DNA of 64,000 nucleotides from Candidatus Sphingomonas phytovorans (GTDB lineage Bacteria; Pseudomonadota; Alphaproteobacteria; Sphingomonadales; Sphingomonadaceae). Positions 26,988 through 36,322 of this stretch are shown here, one piece after another. The notes under the pieces are model-generated. The model saw only the letters and a program-made list of their open reading frames with translations, was not told where the DNA came from and did no database searches. Location of the stretch: positions 5,197,001 through 5,261,000 of the forward strand of contig CP119314.1 in NCBI GenBank assembly GCA_029202385.1, in the 5' to 3' direction. The translations under genes and the position numbers were made by a program. How positions within the stretch are numbered: position 1 is the first letter of the stretch; the number at the start of each line of letters is the position of its first letter.

Positions 26988-28820
26988 GTGGACGACAGGC
27001 CGGACGATCAGAAGGTCGATCTCTGTATCGTCGTGCCGCCCTTCGCGGATATCGCGACGCCGCCGCTCGGATCGGCGATCCTCGCCGCCGCGTGCAAGGC
27101 GCGGGGGATGAGCGTCCGCGTTCTGCACGGCAATATCCTGCTCGCGAGCCTGTCAGGATATGATGCCTATCGCGCGGTGAGCGACTCCTCGATCAAGCAG
27201 ATGGTCGGCGAGCGGCTGTTCCGCGATCACGCCTATCCGCCTGCGATGCACGCTCGGCTCGGCGAGCCCGATCCGGTGCCGGAGGCGCTGCGGGCCGAGC
27301 ATGACGCGATCGAGCCGGCGGTCGGGCCGTTTCTCGATGCGCTGACCGCGCAGATCGTCGCCCTGGCGCCGCGCATCCTTGGGATATCGTCGGTCTTCCA
27401 GCAGAATCTCGCCTCCGCCGCGCTGGCGCTTCGGGTCAAGGCCGCCGCGCCGGAGATCTGCATCGTCCTGGGCGGGGCCAATATCGCGTCGCCGATGGGG
27501 GAGGCGCTGGCCGACATCTTCACCGGCGTCGACCATTTCTTCTCGGGCGAGGCGGACACCGCCTTTCCCGATTTCTGCGAGCGCTATGTCCTGAAGGGCG
27601 AGCGTCCCGCCGGGCGGGTAGTGCATTGCGAGCCGATCAGGGACATGCGGGTGACGCCGACCCCCGATTTCTCCGATTTCTTCGCCGACCTGCGCGCCGC
27701 CCAGGCCCGGCGGCAGCTCCCGCCCGAACTGCCCTATTCGCTGCCGATGGAAAGCTCGCGCGGATGCTGGTGGGGGGCGAAGAACCACTGCACCTTTTGC
27801 GGCCTGAACGGCGAGACGATGTCGTTCCGCGAGAAGCCTGCCGCGCTGATCCTCGAGGAGTTCGACGCGGTCGGCGACCTGTGGGGCGTGAAACGGTTCA
27901 TGCTCGCCGACAACATCATGCCGCTCCGCTACCTGAACGATTTGCTTCCGGTGCTCGCCGAACGCGAGGAGCGGCCGAACCTGTTTTACGAGGTTAAGGC
28001 CAATCTCACGCACGAGCAGTTGGACCTGATGGCCCGTGCGGGGATCGACGCGATCCAGCCCGGCATCGAATCGCTCTCGTCAAGCGTGCTGCGGCTGATG
28101 CGCAAGGGCGTGTCGGGCCTGCAGAACATCATGCTGCTGCGCGATTCTCGTTCCTTCGCGATCCGGGTGGTGTGGAATTATCTCTATGGCCTGCCCGGCG
28201 AGACGGCCGAGGCCTATCGCGCCGTGCTGGACCTGATGCCGCGGATCGAGCATCTCCAGGCGCCGAGCGGGATGAGCGGGATCGTCATCGACCGGTTCAG
28301 CCCCTATTTCAACGAACCCGCGACCTTCGGCATCGCTGATCTGACGCCGATCCCCGTCTATCGCGCGCTCTATCCCGAAGACGCCGCGCTCGATCGGATC
28401 GCCTATCATTTCATGGGCCGCTACTCGACCGAACTGCTCAGGGACCCGGTCCTGCTGCGCGCGCTGGAGGATGAGATCGAGCGCTGGAAACAGCAATGGA
28501 ACCGTCGATCGCCGCCGGTGCTCGCGATCGTGAAATCATCGGCGGCGGGGGCGATGATCGCCGATACGCGCCGTATCGCGCGCCAGCCCCTGACGATCAT
28601 CGCGCCTGACAGGGTCGCGGCGCTGCGGTCCTTCGAACGTCCCGTCACGCGCGAGGATCTCGACCCGGCGCTCGCCGCGCATGCCGACTGGTTCCTGGCC
28701 CGCGACATGCTGATCGAGCATGAGGGCAAGCTGTTGAACGTGGTGACCCATGCCGGCACGCGGGCAAGCCCGGCGCTGCAGCGGCCGGAGCAGCAAAAGG
28801 CGGCGGGGCTGGCGGCCTGA
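26988..28820 (+). CDS. B12-binding radical SAM protein, RiPP-maturase type
   Basis: A 610-residue protein. Residues 1-200 form a cobalamin-binding-like Rossmann domain (LGISSVFQQN, VLGGANIAS, DHFFSGEAD). The radical SAM core has the cluster motif C260-X7-C268-X2-C271 in RGCWWGAKNHCTFCGLNG. This exact segment marks the bacteriocin/RiPP-maturation radical SAM class that methylates or otherwise modifies a ribosomal peptide. GTG 26988 has GGGGAG five bases upstream. No precursor peptide, protease or transporter with a matching role is evident within several kilobases. It sits between tamB and the transporter gene. Confidence 0.85.
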   Translation: MDDRPDDQKVDLCIVVPPFADIATPPLGSAILAAACKARGMSVRVLHGNILLASLSGYDAYRAVSDSSIKQMVGERLFRDHAYPPAMHARLGEPDPVPEALRAEHDAIEPAVGPFLDALTAQIVALAPRILGISSVFQQNLASAALALRVKAAAPEICIVLGGANIASPMGEALADIFTGVDHFFSGEADTAFPDFCERYVLKGERPAGRVVHCEPIRDMRVTPTPDFSDFFADLRAAQARRQLPPELPYSLPMESSRGCWWGAKNHCTFCGLNGETMSFREKPAALILEEFDAVGDLWGVKRFMLADNIMPLRYLNDLLPVLAEREERPNLFYEVKANLTHEQLDLMARAGIDAIQPGIESLSSSVLRLMRKGVSGLQNIMLLRDSRSFAIRVVWNYLYGLPGETAEAYRAVLDLMPRIEHLQAPSGMSGIVIDRFSPYFNEPATFGIADLTPIPVYRALYPEDAALDRIAYHFMGRYSTELLRDPVLLRALEDEIERWKQQWNRRSPPVLAIVKSSAAGAMIADTRRIARQPLTIIAPDRVAALRSFERPVTREDLDPALAAHADWFLARDMLIEHEGKLLNVVTHAGTRASPALQRPEQQKAAGLAA

Positions 28821-28899
28821 GCGCCGGCTCCGCGATTGTCGGGAGCCCAAAATCCGGCGCAGGGAGTTGACCGGGCAGATCCCGGATGAATGAGGCCGC

Positions 28900-30675
28900 A
28901 TGACACTTCCCCAGATGCTATCGATCGCCACGCTTGCCGGGATGATGGCGCTCTTCATCTGGGGCCGGTTCCGCTACGACGTGACGGCGATCCTTGCCTT
29001 GCTCGCGGCGCTCGCGCTCGGCATCGTCAAGCCCAAGGAGGCATTCACCGGCTTTTCCGACGATATCGTCATCATCGTCGGCTCGGCCTTGGTCATCTCG
29101 GCGGCGGTACAGCGATCCGGGGTGATCGAGATCGCGCTCGCCTTCGTCTCGAAACGGGTGAAGCGGGTGCGATCGCAGTTGCTGGTGCTGACGGCATCGG
29201 TCGGCATCGCCTCGGCGCTGGTCAAGAATGTCGGCGCGCTGGCGATGCTGATGCCGGCCGCGTTCCAGATGGCCAAGAAGAACGATACCAGCCCGTCCGT
29301 CTTCCTGATGCCGATGTCCTTTGCCTCGCTGCTCGGCGGGCTGATGACCCTGGTCGGCACCTCGCCCAACATCATCGTCAGCCGCGTGCGCGAGGACATG
29401 ACCGGGCAGCCGTTCGGCATGTTCGATTATTTCCCGACCGGGTTCGGGCTGCTGCTGGTCGGCCTGATCTTCCTGCGCTTCGCCTACCGCCTGTTGCCGC
29501 GTGACCGCCATGCCGCACCCACCATGGGGGAGGCGCTCGACATCAAGGGCTATGTTACCGAGGCCTCGATTCCCGAGGGATCGTCGGCGGCGGGCGAGAC
29601 GGTCACCGCCTTTGTCGAGCGTCACGATCACGAGGTGACCATCACCACCCTGTTGCGCGCCGGGCTGCGGACGCCGCCGCTTCACGACATGGTCCTGCAG
29701 GAAGGCGACACGCTGATCCTTGGCGGTGATCCGGACTCGCTCGAACGCGTCATCGCAAGGGACAAGCTCCAGCTCGAGGGACAGGATCGGGATGTGCCGG
29801 AAGGCAGCGAAAAAGATCAGGTCGGTGTGATCGAGGCAGTGATCAACGCTGAATCGGTGCTGATCGGGCAGACGGCGGGCCGGCTCAGGCTCCAGCAAAG
29901 CTACGGCGTCAACCTGATCGCGGTATCCCGCGCGGGCCAGCGGCTGACTAAAAGGCTGGGGGAGACGATACTCAGCGCCGGTGACGTGATCGTGCTGCAA
30001 GGGCCGCTCGGCCTGTTGCCGGAACGGCTTCGCGATCTCGGCGCGCTGCCGCTGGCCGAACGGTCGCTGCGGCTAGGCGATTCCAGGCGCGGCTGGCTGC
30101 CGATCCTGATCCTGGCGGTTGCGATGGGCGCGACGGCCGGCGGCTATGTGCCCGTCGCGGTCGCTTTCTTCGCGGCGGCGGGACTGGTCATGGCCACCGG
30201 CGCCCTGCCGGTGCGCGAGGCATATGAGAATGTCGAATGGCCGATCCTGATCATGCTCGGCGCGCTGATTCCGGTGAGCGATTCGCTGCGGACGACCGGC
30301 GCGTCGGACGTGATCGCGACATGGCTCGCCCATCTCGGCGCGACCTTGCCGCCCTGGGGGGCGGTGGCGCTGATCCTGGTCGCGGCGATGGCGGTGACGC
30401 CGTTCCTCAACAATGCCGCGACCGTACTGGTAATGGCACCGATCGCCGCGGTGTTCGCGCATGATCTCGGCTACCGGCCCGAGGCTTTCCTGATCGCGAC
30501 GGCGATGGGCGCAGGATGCGATTTCCTCACCCCGATCGGCCATCAGTGCAACACGCTGGTGTTCGGGCCGGGCGGGTACCGGTTTGGCGACTATGCCCGG
30601 CTTGGGGCGCCGCTATCGATCCTCGTGGTGCTGGTTGGCACGCCGCTGGTGATCTGGACCTGGCCACTGCATTGA
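28900..30675 (+). CDS. Divalent-anion:Na+ symporter-type transporter with TrkA-C domains
   Basis: A 591-residue polytopic membrane protein of the SLC13/ArsB-NhaD permease fold: hydrophobic helices at both ends flank a soluble middle region (about 200-390). The middle carries two TrkA-C-like modules (residues with GDTLILGGDPDSLERV and GDVIVLQGPLGLLPERL). Helix-loop signatures include LVKNVGALAMLMP, LVGTSPNIIVSR and PFLNNAATVLVMAPIAA. Such proteins move sulfate, dicarboxylate or similar anions. Its 3' end overlaps the convergent ATP-grasp gene by 85 bp. Confidence 0.88.
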   Translation: MTLPQMLSIATLAGMMALFIWGRFRYDVTAILALLAALALGIVKPKEAFTGFSDDIVIIVGSALVISAAVQRSGVIEIALAFVSKRVKRVRSQLLVLTASVGIASALVKNVGALAMLMPAAFQMAKKNDTSPSVFLMPMSFASLLGGLMTLVGTSPNIIVSRVREDMTGQPFGMFDYFPTGFGLLLVGLIFLRFAYRLLPRDRHAAPTMGEALDIKGYVTEASIPEGSSAAGETVTAFVERHDHEVTITTLLRAGLRTPPLHDMVLQEGDTLILGGDPDSLERVIARDKLQLEGQDRDVPEGSEKDQVGVIEAVINAESVLIGQTAGRLRLQQSYGVNLIAVSRAGQRLTKRLGETILSAGDVIVLQGPLGLLPERLRDLGALPLAERSLRLGDSRRGWLPILILAVAMGATAGGYVPVAVAFFAAAGLVMATGALPVREAYENVEWPILIMLGALIPVSDSLRTTGASDVIATWLAHLGATLPPWGAVALILVAAMAVTPFLNNAATVLVMAPIAAVFAHDLGYRPEAFLIATAMGAGCDFLTPIGHQCNTLVFGPGGYRFGDYARLGAPLSILVVLVGTPLVIWTWPLH

Positions 30676-31505
30676 GCCGCGACCGCCTTGGCGAGGCGGG
30701 CGGGAAGCTCGGGTGCCATATGCGGGTAGAGATCGGGCTCGATCGCTTCCAGCTCCATCAGCGCAAGGCTGCCGTCGGCGAGGCGCAGCAGGTCCACCCT
30801 TGCGTAAAGCGACGGTTCGGGCAGCGCCGCGATAACCGTCTCCGCGAGCGTGAGTTGCGAGGGTTCAGGCTCGAAGAGGCTGAACTGGCCACCGAACTGC
30901 GGCTGGATGCGGAAATCGCCCTGCTTCGCCACCTTGCGCACTGCGTGGCTGAAGGCGCCGCCGATGAACAGGAAGGACAATTCGCCTTCGCCTGAAACCG
31001 CGGGCACGAATGGCTGGATGATCGCATCGTCGAGCGGCTCGATCGGATCGCCCCGCCGGACGCGCACCGTGCGGAAGCTGCCCCCCGACACCTGCGGCTT
31101 CACCACCAGTTCCTCGGCGCCGAAATGGTCGAACGCGGCGGCAAGACTTGCATCGTCGGCCCGGCCGAACCGGCTCGGCACGATCGGGACGCCTGCTGCC
31201 TCGAGCTCGAGCAGATAGGTTTTCCGGGTGTTCCAGGCGAGCAGGGCAGGCGCGTTGAGCAACAGCCGTTCCGCCGGCCAGGCTGCGAGGATCGCCTCCC
31301 ACCGGGCGACGTCGAGATGATAGCCCCAGGCGAACAGCGCGAGCGTTGCATCGGCCCCATCGCCCGGTCCCTGATCCCAGGGCCGGGTGGCGAGCGTCAT
31401 CCCGTGTGCCGCAAAGGCGTCGCGATACCTGTCGAGAATCTCCACCGCCGCCGCGCCATATTCGCTGGCGGCGGCGGGCATCAGCACGTCGATCGTCAGG
31501 GTCAT
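30591..31505 (-). CDS. ATP-grasp family protein
   Basis: A 304-residue cytosolic protein with an ATP-grasp layout: EELVVKPQVSGGSF (nucleotide-binding lysine region), DDAIIQPFVPAVSGEGELSFLFIGG, and YARVDLLRLADGSLALMELEAIEPDLY (metal-binding acidic residues). Such enzymes join a carboxylate to an amine or thiol using ATP. The start is 5 bp from the end of the aldehyde dehydrogenase gene, so they are probably one operon. Its last 28 codons lie antisense to the transporter gene. Substrate unknown. Confidence 0.75.
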   Translation of the reverse strand: MTLTIDVLMPAAASEYGAAAVEILDRYRDAFAAHGMTLATRPWDQGPGDGADATLALFAWGYHLDVARWEAILAAWPAERLLLNAPALLAWNTRKTYLLELEAAGVPIVPSRFGRADDASLAAAFDHFGAEELVVKPQVSGGSFRTVRVRRGDPIEPLDDAIIQPFVPAVSGEGELSFLFIGGAFSHAVRKVAKQGDFRIQPQFGGQFSLFEPEPSQLTLAETVIAALPEPSLYARVDLLRLADGSLALMELEAIEPDLYPHMAPELPARLAKAVAAQCSGQVQITSGVPTSTTRIDSGAPSRA

Positions 31506-31510
31506 GGGTG

Positions 31511-32935
31511 TCAGGCAGGTTCGCCCACGACGGTCTTCACTTCCATGAAGTCGGTCAGGCCATATTTCCCGCCTTCGCGTCCATTGCCCGACTGTTTGTA
31601 GCCGCCGAACGGCCCTGCGCCGTCCGGTGCCCAGGAGTTGATCGTCACCAGCCCGGCCCGCATCCGCGGCGCGACCTTGGCGGCAGCGGCGGGATCGCCC
31701 GAGATCGTCGCCGACAGGCCATAAGGCGTATCGTTGGCGATGCGGATCGCCTCGTCCTGCGTGTCGTAGGCGGTGATCGTCGCCACGGGGCCGAACGTCT
31801 CCTCCTGTGCGATGCGCATGTCGGGGGTCACGCCGGTAAACAGCGTCGGCCTGATGAAATAGCCGGCATTGCGTCCGTCGGGCCGTCCAGTACCACCGGT
31901 GACCAGGGTCGCGCCTTCGTCGATCGCCGACTGGATCAGCCCCTGGATCTTCTCATACTGCGCCTTGTTGACGACGGGGCCGATATGCGCGCCCATCACC
32001 GATGGATCGCCGACCTGGGTCGCCTCCATCATCGTCTTCACGATCTGAGTCGCGTCGCCCACCTGCGAGGCATGGACCAGCAGACGGGTCGGCGCGATGC
32101 AGCTCTGGCCCGAATTGGCGAGCACGCCAGCGACCGTCGGCGGCAGGACGGCGGCGAGATCGGCGCCCTCGAGCACCAGGTTGGGCGCCTTGCCGCCCAG
32201 TTCCTGATGGACTCGCTTGACGGTCGCGGCGGCGGCCTGCGCCACGGCGATGCCGGCGCGGGTCGATCCGGTGAAGCTCACCATGTCGACGTCCTTGTGG
32301 CTCGACAGCGCGGCACCGACGCCAGGACCGTCGCCATTGACCAGGTTGAACACGCCGGCCGGCACGCCGGCCTTTTCCAGCACTTCAGCCAGGATCATCG
32401 CGCAGGCGGGTGATTCCTCGCTTGGCTTCAGCACCATCGTGTCGCCGGCGGCGATCGCTGGGGCGACCTTCGCGCAGATCTGGTTGAGCGGCCAGTTCCA
32501 CGGGGTGATCATCGCGACGACGCCCAATGGCTCGTGCACGACGCGCGCGCGGCCGAGCCGTTCCTCGAACGTGAATTCGTTCAGCGCCTTCAGGGTCGAC
32601 ATGAAATGGCCGAGGCCGCTGGGCGCCTGTGCGGCGGTGGCGAAGCCGATCGGCGCGCCCATTTCCTGGCTGATCGCGGCGGCGAGATCGGGGATGCGCG
32701 CTTTATATTCCTCGATGATCCGGCCGAGCAGGGCGGCGCGTTCCTCGACGCTCGTCTGCGACCAGCTCTCGAAGGCGCGGCGGGCGGCGGCGACTGCCTT
32801 GTCGACATCGGCGGCGGTGCCGAGCGTGATCTCGGTGCAGGCCTGTTCGGTCGCCGGATCGATCACCTCATGGCGCTTGCCGCCCTCGCTCTCGACCCAT
32901 GAACCGTCGATATACTGCTTGAGGTAGCTCTTCAT
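31511..32935 (-). CDS. Aldehyde dehydrogenase
   Basis: A 474-residue NAD(P)-dependent enzyme that oxidises an aldehyde to the acid. Motifs in order: MITPWNWPLNQI, the cofactor loop SFTGSTRAG, the glutamate region QELGGKAPNLV, and the nucleophile cysteine in NSGQSCIAPTR. The start ATG 32935 has GGAGG five bases upstream; a longer in-frame start to 33031 would take in noncoding-looking sequence. Divergent from the quinone oxidoreductase, and followed by the ATP-grasp gene. The aldehyde cannot be named. Confidence 0.92.
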   Translation of the reverse strand: MKSYLKQYIDGSWVESEGGKRHEVIDPATEQACTEITLGTAADVDKAVAAARRAFESWSQTSVEERAALLGRIIEEYKARIPDLAAAISQEMGAPIGFATAAQAPSGLGHFMSTLKALNEFTFEERLGRARVVHEPLGVVAMITPWNWPLNQICAKVAPAIAAGDTMVLKPSEESPACAMILAEVLEKAGVPAGVFNLVNGDGPGVGAALSSHKDVDMVSFTGSTRAGIAVAQAAAATVKRVHQELGGKAPNLVLEGADLAAVLPPTVAGVLANSGQSCIAPTRLLVHASQVGDATQIVKTMMEATQVGDPSVMGAHIGPVVNKAQYEKIQGLIQSAIDEGATLVTGGTGRPDGRNAGYFIRPTLFTGVTPDMRIAQEETFGPVATITAYDTQDEAIRIANDTPYGLSATISGDPAAAAKVAPRMRAGLVTINSWAPDGAGPFGGYKQSGNGREGGKYGLTDFMEVKTVVGEPA

Positions 32936-33055
32936 CCTCGCCTCCGATTTTTGAACCTGCGGTACGGTTGAGCCGCCTAGATGGCGGTCAATACGAAACG
33001 TTGCAACCTGAAACGCGATGACTATCTGCAACTGATCCCATCAGGAGACCGACAT

Positions 33056-34030
33056 ATGGCGCGCGTTGCACGGATCGAGCAGACCGGCGGACCCGAGGTG
33101 ATCAAATGGGTCGATATCGACCTGCCCGATCCCGGCCCCGGCGAGGTCAGGATGCGCAACACCGCGGTCGGCCTGAACTATATCGACACCTATTTCCGCA
33201 GCGGCCTCTATCCGTCCGAATTGCCGGGAGGACTCGGCGGCGAGGCGGCGGGCGTGATCGAGGCGATCGGCCCGGGCGTGGAGGGCTTCGCGATCGGCGA
33301 CCGGGTCGGCACGTTCGGCCCATCCCGTGGTGCCTATGCCACCGAACGCAATCTTCCCGCGGCGCAGGTGATCACATTGCCCAATACGGTGGACGATCGC
33401 ACCGCCGCCGCCCTGCTGCTCAAGGGGTGCACCGCCGAATTCCTGGTCGAGCGTTGCGCCAGGGTGCAGCCGGGACAGACCGTGCTGGTCCATGCCGCCG
33501 CGGGCGGGGTCGGGCATCTGCTGGTCGGCTGGCTGAAGCATATCGGTGCGACCGTGATCGGCAGCGTCGGCACCGCCGACAAGGCTGAACAGGCGCGCGC
33601 GGCCGGCGCCGACCATGTGCTGGTCCATACGCAGGTCGATGTCGCGAAGGAGGTCCGTGCGATCACCGGCGGCCAGGGCGTGCCCGTCGTCCTCGACGGC
33701 GTCGGCAAGGCGACCTGGGAGGTCTCGCTGGCCGCGACGGCGCGGCGCGGCCTGATCGTCAGCTATGGCAATGCAAGCGGCGCGATCACCGGCGTCGGGC
33801 TCGGGGTGCTTGCCGCGAAGGGGTCGCTGTTCGTCACCCGGCCGACCCTGTTCGACTATTATGTCGACCATGAGGAGCGCCAGAAAGGTACCGATCGCGT
33901 GTTCGAGATGCTGGCCAAAGGCGCGATCGTGCCGGAGATCGGCCAGACCTTCGCGCTCGAAGATGCCGCGGAGGCGCACCGAGCGCTCGAAGCTGGCGAG
34001 ACCAGGGGGGCGACGGTATTCATTCCGTAG
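33056..34030 (+). CDS. NADPH:quinone oxidoreductase, zeta-crystallin type
   Basis: A 324-residue medium-chain dehydrogenase/reductase without the catalytic zinc ligands. It starts MARVARIEQTGGPEVIKWVD and carries the AAAGGVGHLLVGWLKHIGA NADPH-binding loop. It matches the Qor family length of about 325. AGGAG lies about nine bases before the ATG; an in-frame start at 32981 has no such signal. Divergent from the aldehyde dehydrogenase gene. Confidence 0.9.
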   Translation: MARVARIEQTGGPEVIKWVDIDLPDPGPGEVRMRNTAVGLNYIDTYFRSGLYPSELPGGLGGEAAGVIEAIGPGVEGFAIGDRVGTFGPSRGAYATERNLPAAQVITLPNTVDDRTAAALLLKGCTAEFLVERCARVQPGQTVLVHAAAGGVGHLLVGWLKHIGATVIGSVGTADKAEQARAAGADHVLVHTQVDVAKEVRAITGGQGVPVVLDGVGKATWEVSLAATARRGLIVSYGNASGAITGVGLGVLAAKGSLFVTRPTLFDYYVDHEERQKGTDRVFEMLAKGAIVPEIGQTFALEDAAEAHRALEAGETRGATVFIP

Positions 34031-34065
34031 CCCGGGCACAACGCGAGCCGTCGAGGAGACAATGA

Positions 34066-34392
34066 ATGGGCCTGGTTCTGCTGTTCCTGTCGGGGGCTCT
34101 GCTCTGCAATGCCATCCCCCACCTCACCAATGGTCTGAGCGGCGATCCGTTTCCGTCGCCTTTCGCGACACCGCGTGGCGTTGGCGATTCCTCGCCGCTC
34201 GTGAATTTCCTGTGGGGATCGGCGAACCTGTTCCTCGGTGCCTGGCTGATGATCGCCTGGCTACCTGCCAGCGGCTTCATGGCCGGTCTGGCGGCTGCTG
34301 CGATCGGCTGGCTCGCGCTTGGTCTGTATCTATCCCTGCACTTCGGCAAGGTTCGACGCCACGGTCAGTCAGTCATCAAGCATCCGGAATAG
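34066..34392 (+). CDS. Small integral membrane protein of unknown function
   Basis: A 108-residue protein, MGLVLLFLSGALLCNAIPHL at the start. Three hydrophobic segments are visible, with a loop GLSGDPFPSPFATPRG after the first. It sits 35 bp after the quinone oxidoreductase, perhaps in the same transcript. It ends 11 bp from the convergent AsmA gene. No family recognised. Confidence 0.65.
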   Translation: MGLVLLFLSGALLCNAIPHLTNGLSGDPFPSPFATPRGVGDSSPLVNFLWGSANLFLGAWLMIAWLPASGFMAGLAAAAIGWLALGLYLSLHFGKVRRHGQSVIKHPE

Positions 34393-34403
34393 GGGACCAA
34401 ACC

Positions 34404-36263
34404 CTACTCGAGCGCGCGTGTCGCCAGTCCGGCGCAATCAGCATCGGTCGCGCGGGGACCCTGCTTGCCGGCGATCGATCGACCGAGTGCCTTGAAGAAA
34501 GAGCCCGCGGATTTCGCGCCTTCGGGGAGATGCACGTCGGGCGCCTTGATCGTGCCCGCGACGATCACCGACGCGGGGAAGCGCAGGATCGTCTTCTCCT
34601 TGGGTGCTCCCGTCAGGGTCAGGGCGATCGCTTCCGACGGAAAGCTGATCGTGCCGCGACCGTTGGTCTGGCTGCGCGTCGTGTCGATCAGGAACGGATC
34701 GGCCGTCCCGACGCCCCGGCGCATCGCCAGCCGGATCACGACGCAGCGCAGCCCGGCGCGCTCGTCCTTGTCGGTGAGGAGGCCGCGCGCCGCGTCGAAG
34801 CCAAGCAGGGAGGCGATCTTCGCCGGCAGCGCGCCATCGCGGGCGACCAGGCCGATCGTGCCGTCCGAACTGCCGACCGCCTCGCGGATGGTGCTGCCTG
34901 GCCCCTTGAGCCGCACCCGGCCGTCGACGCGTCCGACGACATCGTCGCCGCCGGCCAGAGTAGGGATGCTCGACCCGCGCAGCGCCAGGTCGATCGTCAC
35001 CATGGGCACGGCTCCGCCGCCGCGCTGGTCGACCAGCGCCGATCCGTCGATCTTCCCGCGGGTCAGGTCGAGGGTGAACGGGGCGATCGTCAGCAATTGA
35101 TGATCGATGGTCAGCGTGCCGCGCATCGCCGCCAGTGCGGAGGGCTTCTCGCTCATCAGGCGCTTCACCGTGAAGCTGATCGTCCCGTCGGTGCGGGTGA
35201 TCTTGCGCAGGTTGATCCGGGTATCGGGCACGAGCCGCGGCCCGATCGCCTGGCGTCTGGCGAGCGCGGCGGCGTGGCCGGCAGGGGAAGAGAGATCGTC
35301 GAAGTCAAGCGCCTCGGAGGCAAGCGTGCCCTTGAGTTTCGTCCGGCCGTCGACCTTGCGCACTTCGACCTGCCCGGCAATGTCGGATCGGCCGATAGTG
35401 CCTTTCAGTCCGGTGACCTTCCACACACCCTCATCGCGCCGGACATGCGCTGTCATATGGACGGGGCGCGTGCCGAACAGCCCGGCCTCGATGATCGCGT
35501 CGATGAATTTCAGGTCGGTGGCGCGGGCGGTCACGTCGAGCGCCATGTGGCGGATATCGAGCGGCGTATCCATCGTCCCGGCCGCCGTCATGTCGAGCGC
35601 TGCGCCGCCGATCGTGGCGCGGAACGGCCAGGGCTTGTCGGGTGCCTGGTCGATCGCGGGCCCCCGCGCGGCGAGCGTGACGGCTTCGCCCCGGACAGTG
35701 CCGGTCCCGTTCAGCGTCACGCCCGTTTTCGGGTCGGCTGAGATTTTTGCGATGAAGGCCCGGTCCTGGAACGCGTCGCGATAGGAGATGACGCTGTTCG
35801 CGATCCGCAGGCTGCGCAGCGATATCGATCCGCCGGCGCTTTCCCGACCAGCGCCGGGTTTTGCCCAGCTCACGCGCCGATCCTTGTCGCGCACCAGCAC
35901 GACATGCGCGCCGTCGACCTCGATCGCGCCCGGGCGGAAACGACCGAGCAGCAGGGGGAGTACCGGGAAGCGCACCGTCGCGCGCTCGATCCGGATCAGG
36001 TTGCCCGGCCCGGCCCAGGCTGCTTGCGGCACGCGCAGATCGCTGATCGCGATCGTCGGCGACAAGGAGAAGCTGTCGAGCCGTTCGACCGCGCCGATGG
36101 TCACCGGCCGCCCGAACCGGTCGCTCAGCTTCGCCTCGATCGTGGATTTGAACATGCCCCATGGCATCATCGCCAGCGCGATCAGGGCCACGGCAAACAC
36201 CATCACGATACCGCCGGCAACGAGATGGAATCGCCGGTCGGCGAGGACAGCGCTGATGTTCAT
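34404..36263 (-). CDS. AsmA family protein
   Basis: A 619-residue protein with one N-terminal transmembrane helix (about residues 14-35) and a long beta-rich periplasmic body. The domain order, including GRPVTIGAVERLD near the start and ALTLTGAPKEKTILRFPASVIVAGTIKAPDV near the end, is that of AsmA-like proteins, which relate to TamB and to lipid traffic between membranes. It follows HemD-like on the same strand by about 60 bp, perhaps fortuitously. Confidence 0.82.
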   Translation of the reverse strand: MNISAVLADRRFHLVAGGIVMVFAVALIALAMMPWGMFKSTIEAKLSDRFGRPVTIGAVERLDSFSLSPTIAISDLRVPQAAWAGPGNLIRIERATVRFPVLPLLLGRFRPGAIEVDGAHVVLVRDKDRRVSWAKPGAGRESAGGSISLRSLRIANSVISYRDAFQDRAFIAKISADPKTGVTLNGTGTVRGEAVTLAARGPAIDQAPDKPWPFRATIGGAALDMTAAGTMDTPLDIRHMALDVTARATDLKFIDAIIEAGLFGTRPVHMTAHVRRDEGVWKVTGLKGTIGRSDIAGQVEVRKVDGRTKLKGTLASEALDFDDLSSPAGHAAALARRQAIGPRLVPDTRINLRKITRTDGTISFTVKRLMSEKPSALAAMRGTLTIDHQLLTIAPFTLDLTRGKIDGSALVDQRGGGAVPMVTIDLALRGSSIPTLAGGDDVVGRVDGRVRLKGPGSTIREAVGSSDGTIGLVARDGALPAKIASLLGFDAARGLLTDKDERAGLRCVVIRLAMRRGVGTADPFLIDTTRSQTNGRGTISFPSEAIALTLTGAPKEKTILRFPASVIVAGTIKAPDVHLPEGAKSAGSFFKALGRSIAGKQGPRATDADCAGLATRALE

Positions 36264-36322
36264 CGCTGAAAGGACGAACCGGCAGGCGGTTTCGTTCCGC
36301 CTGCCGTCAATCGTCGCCCCGA

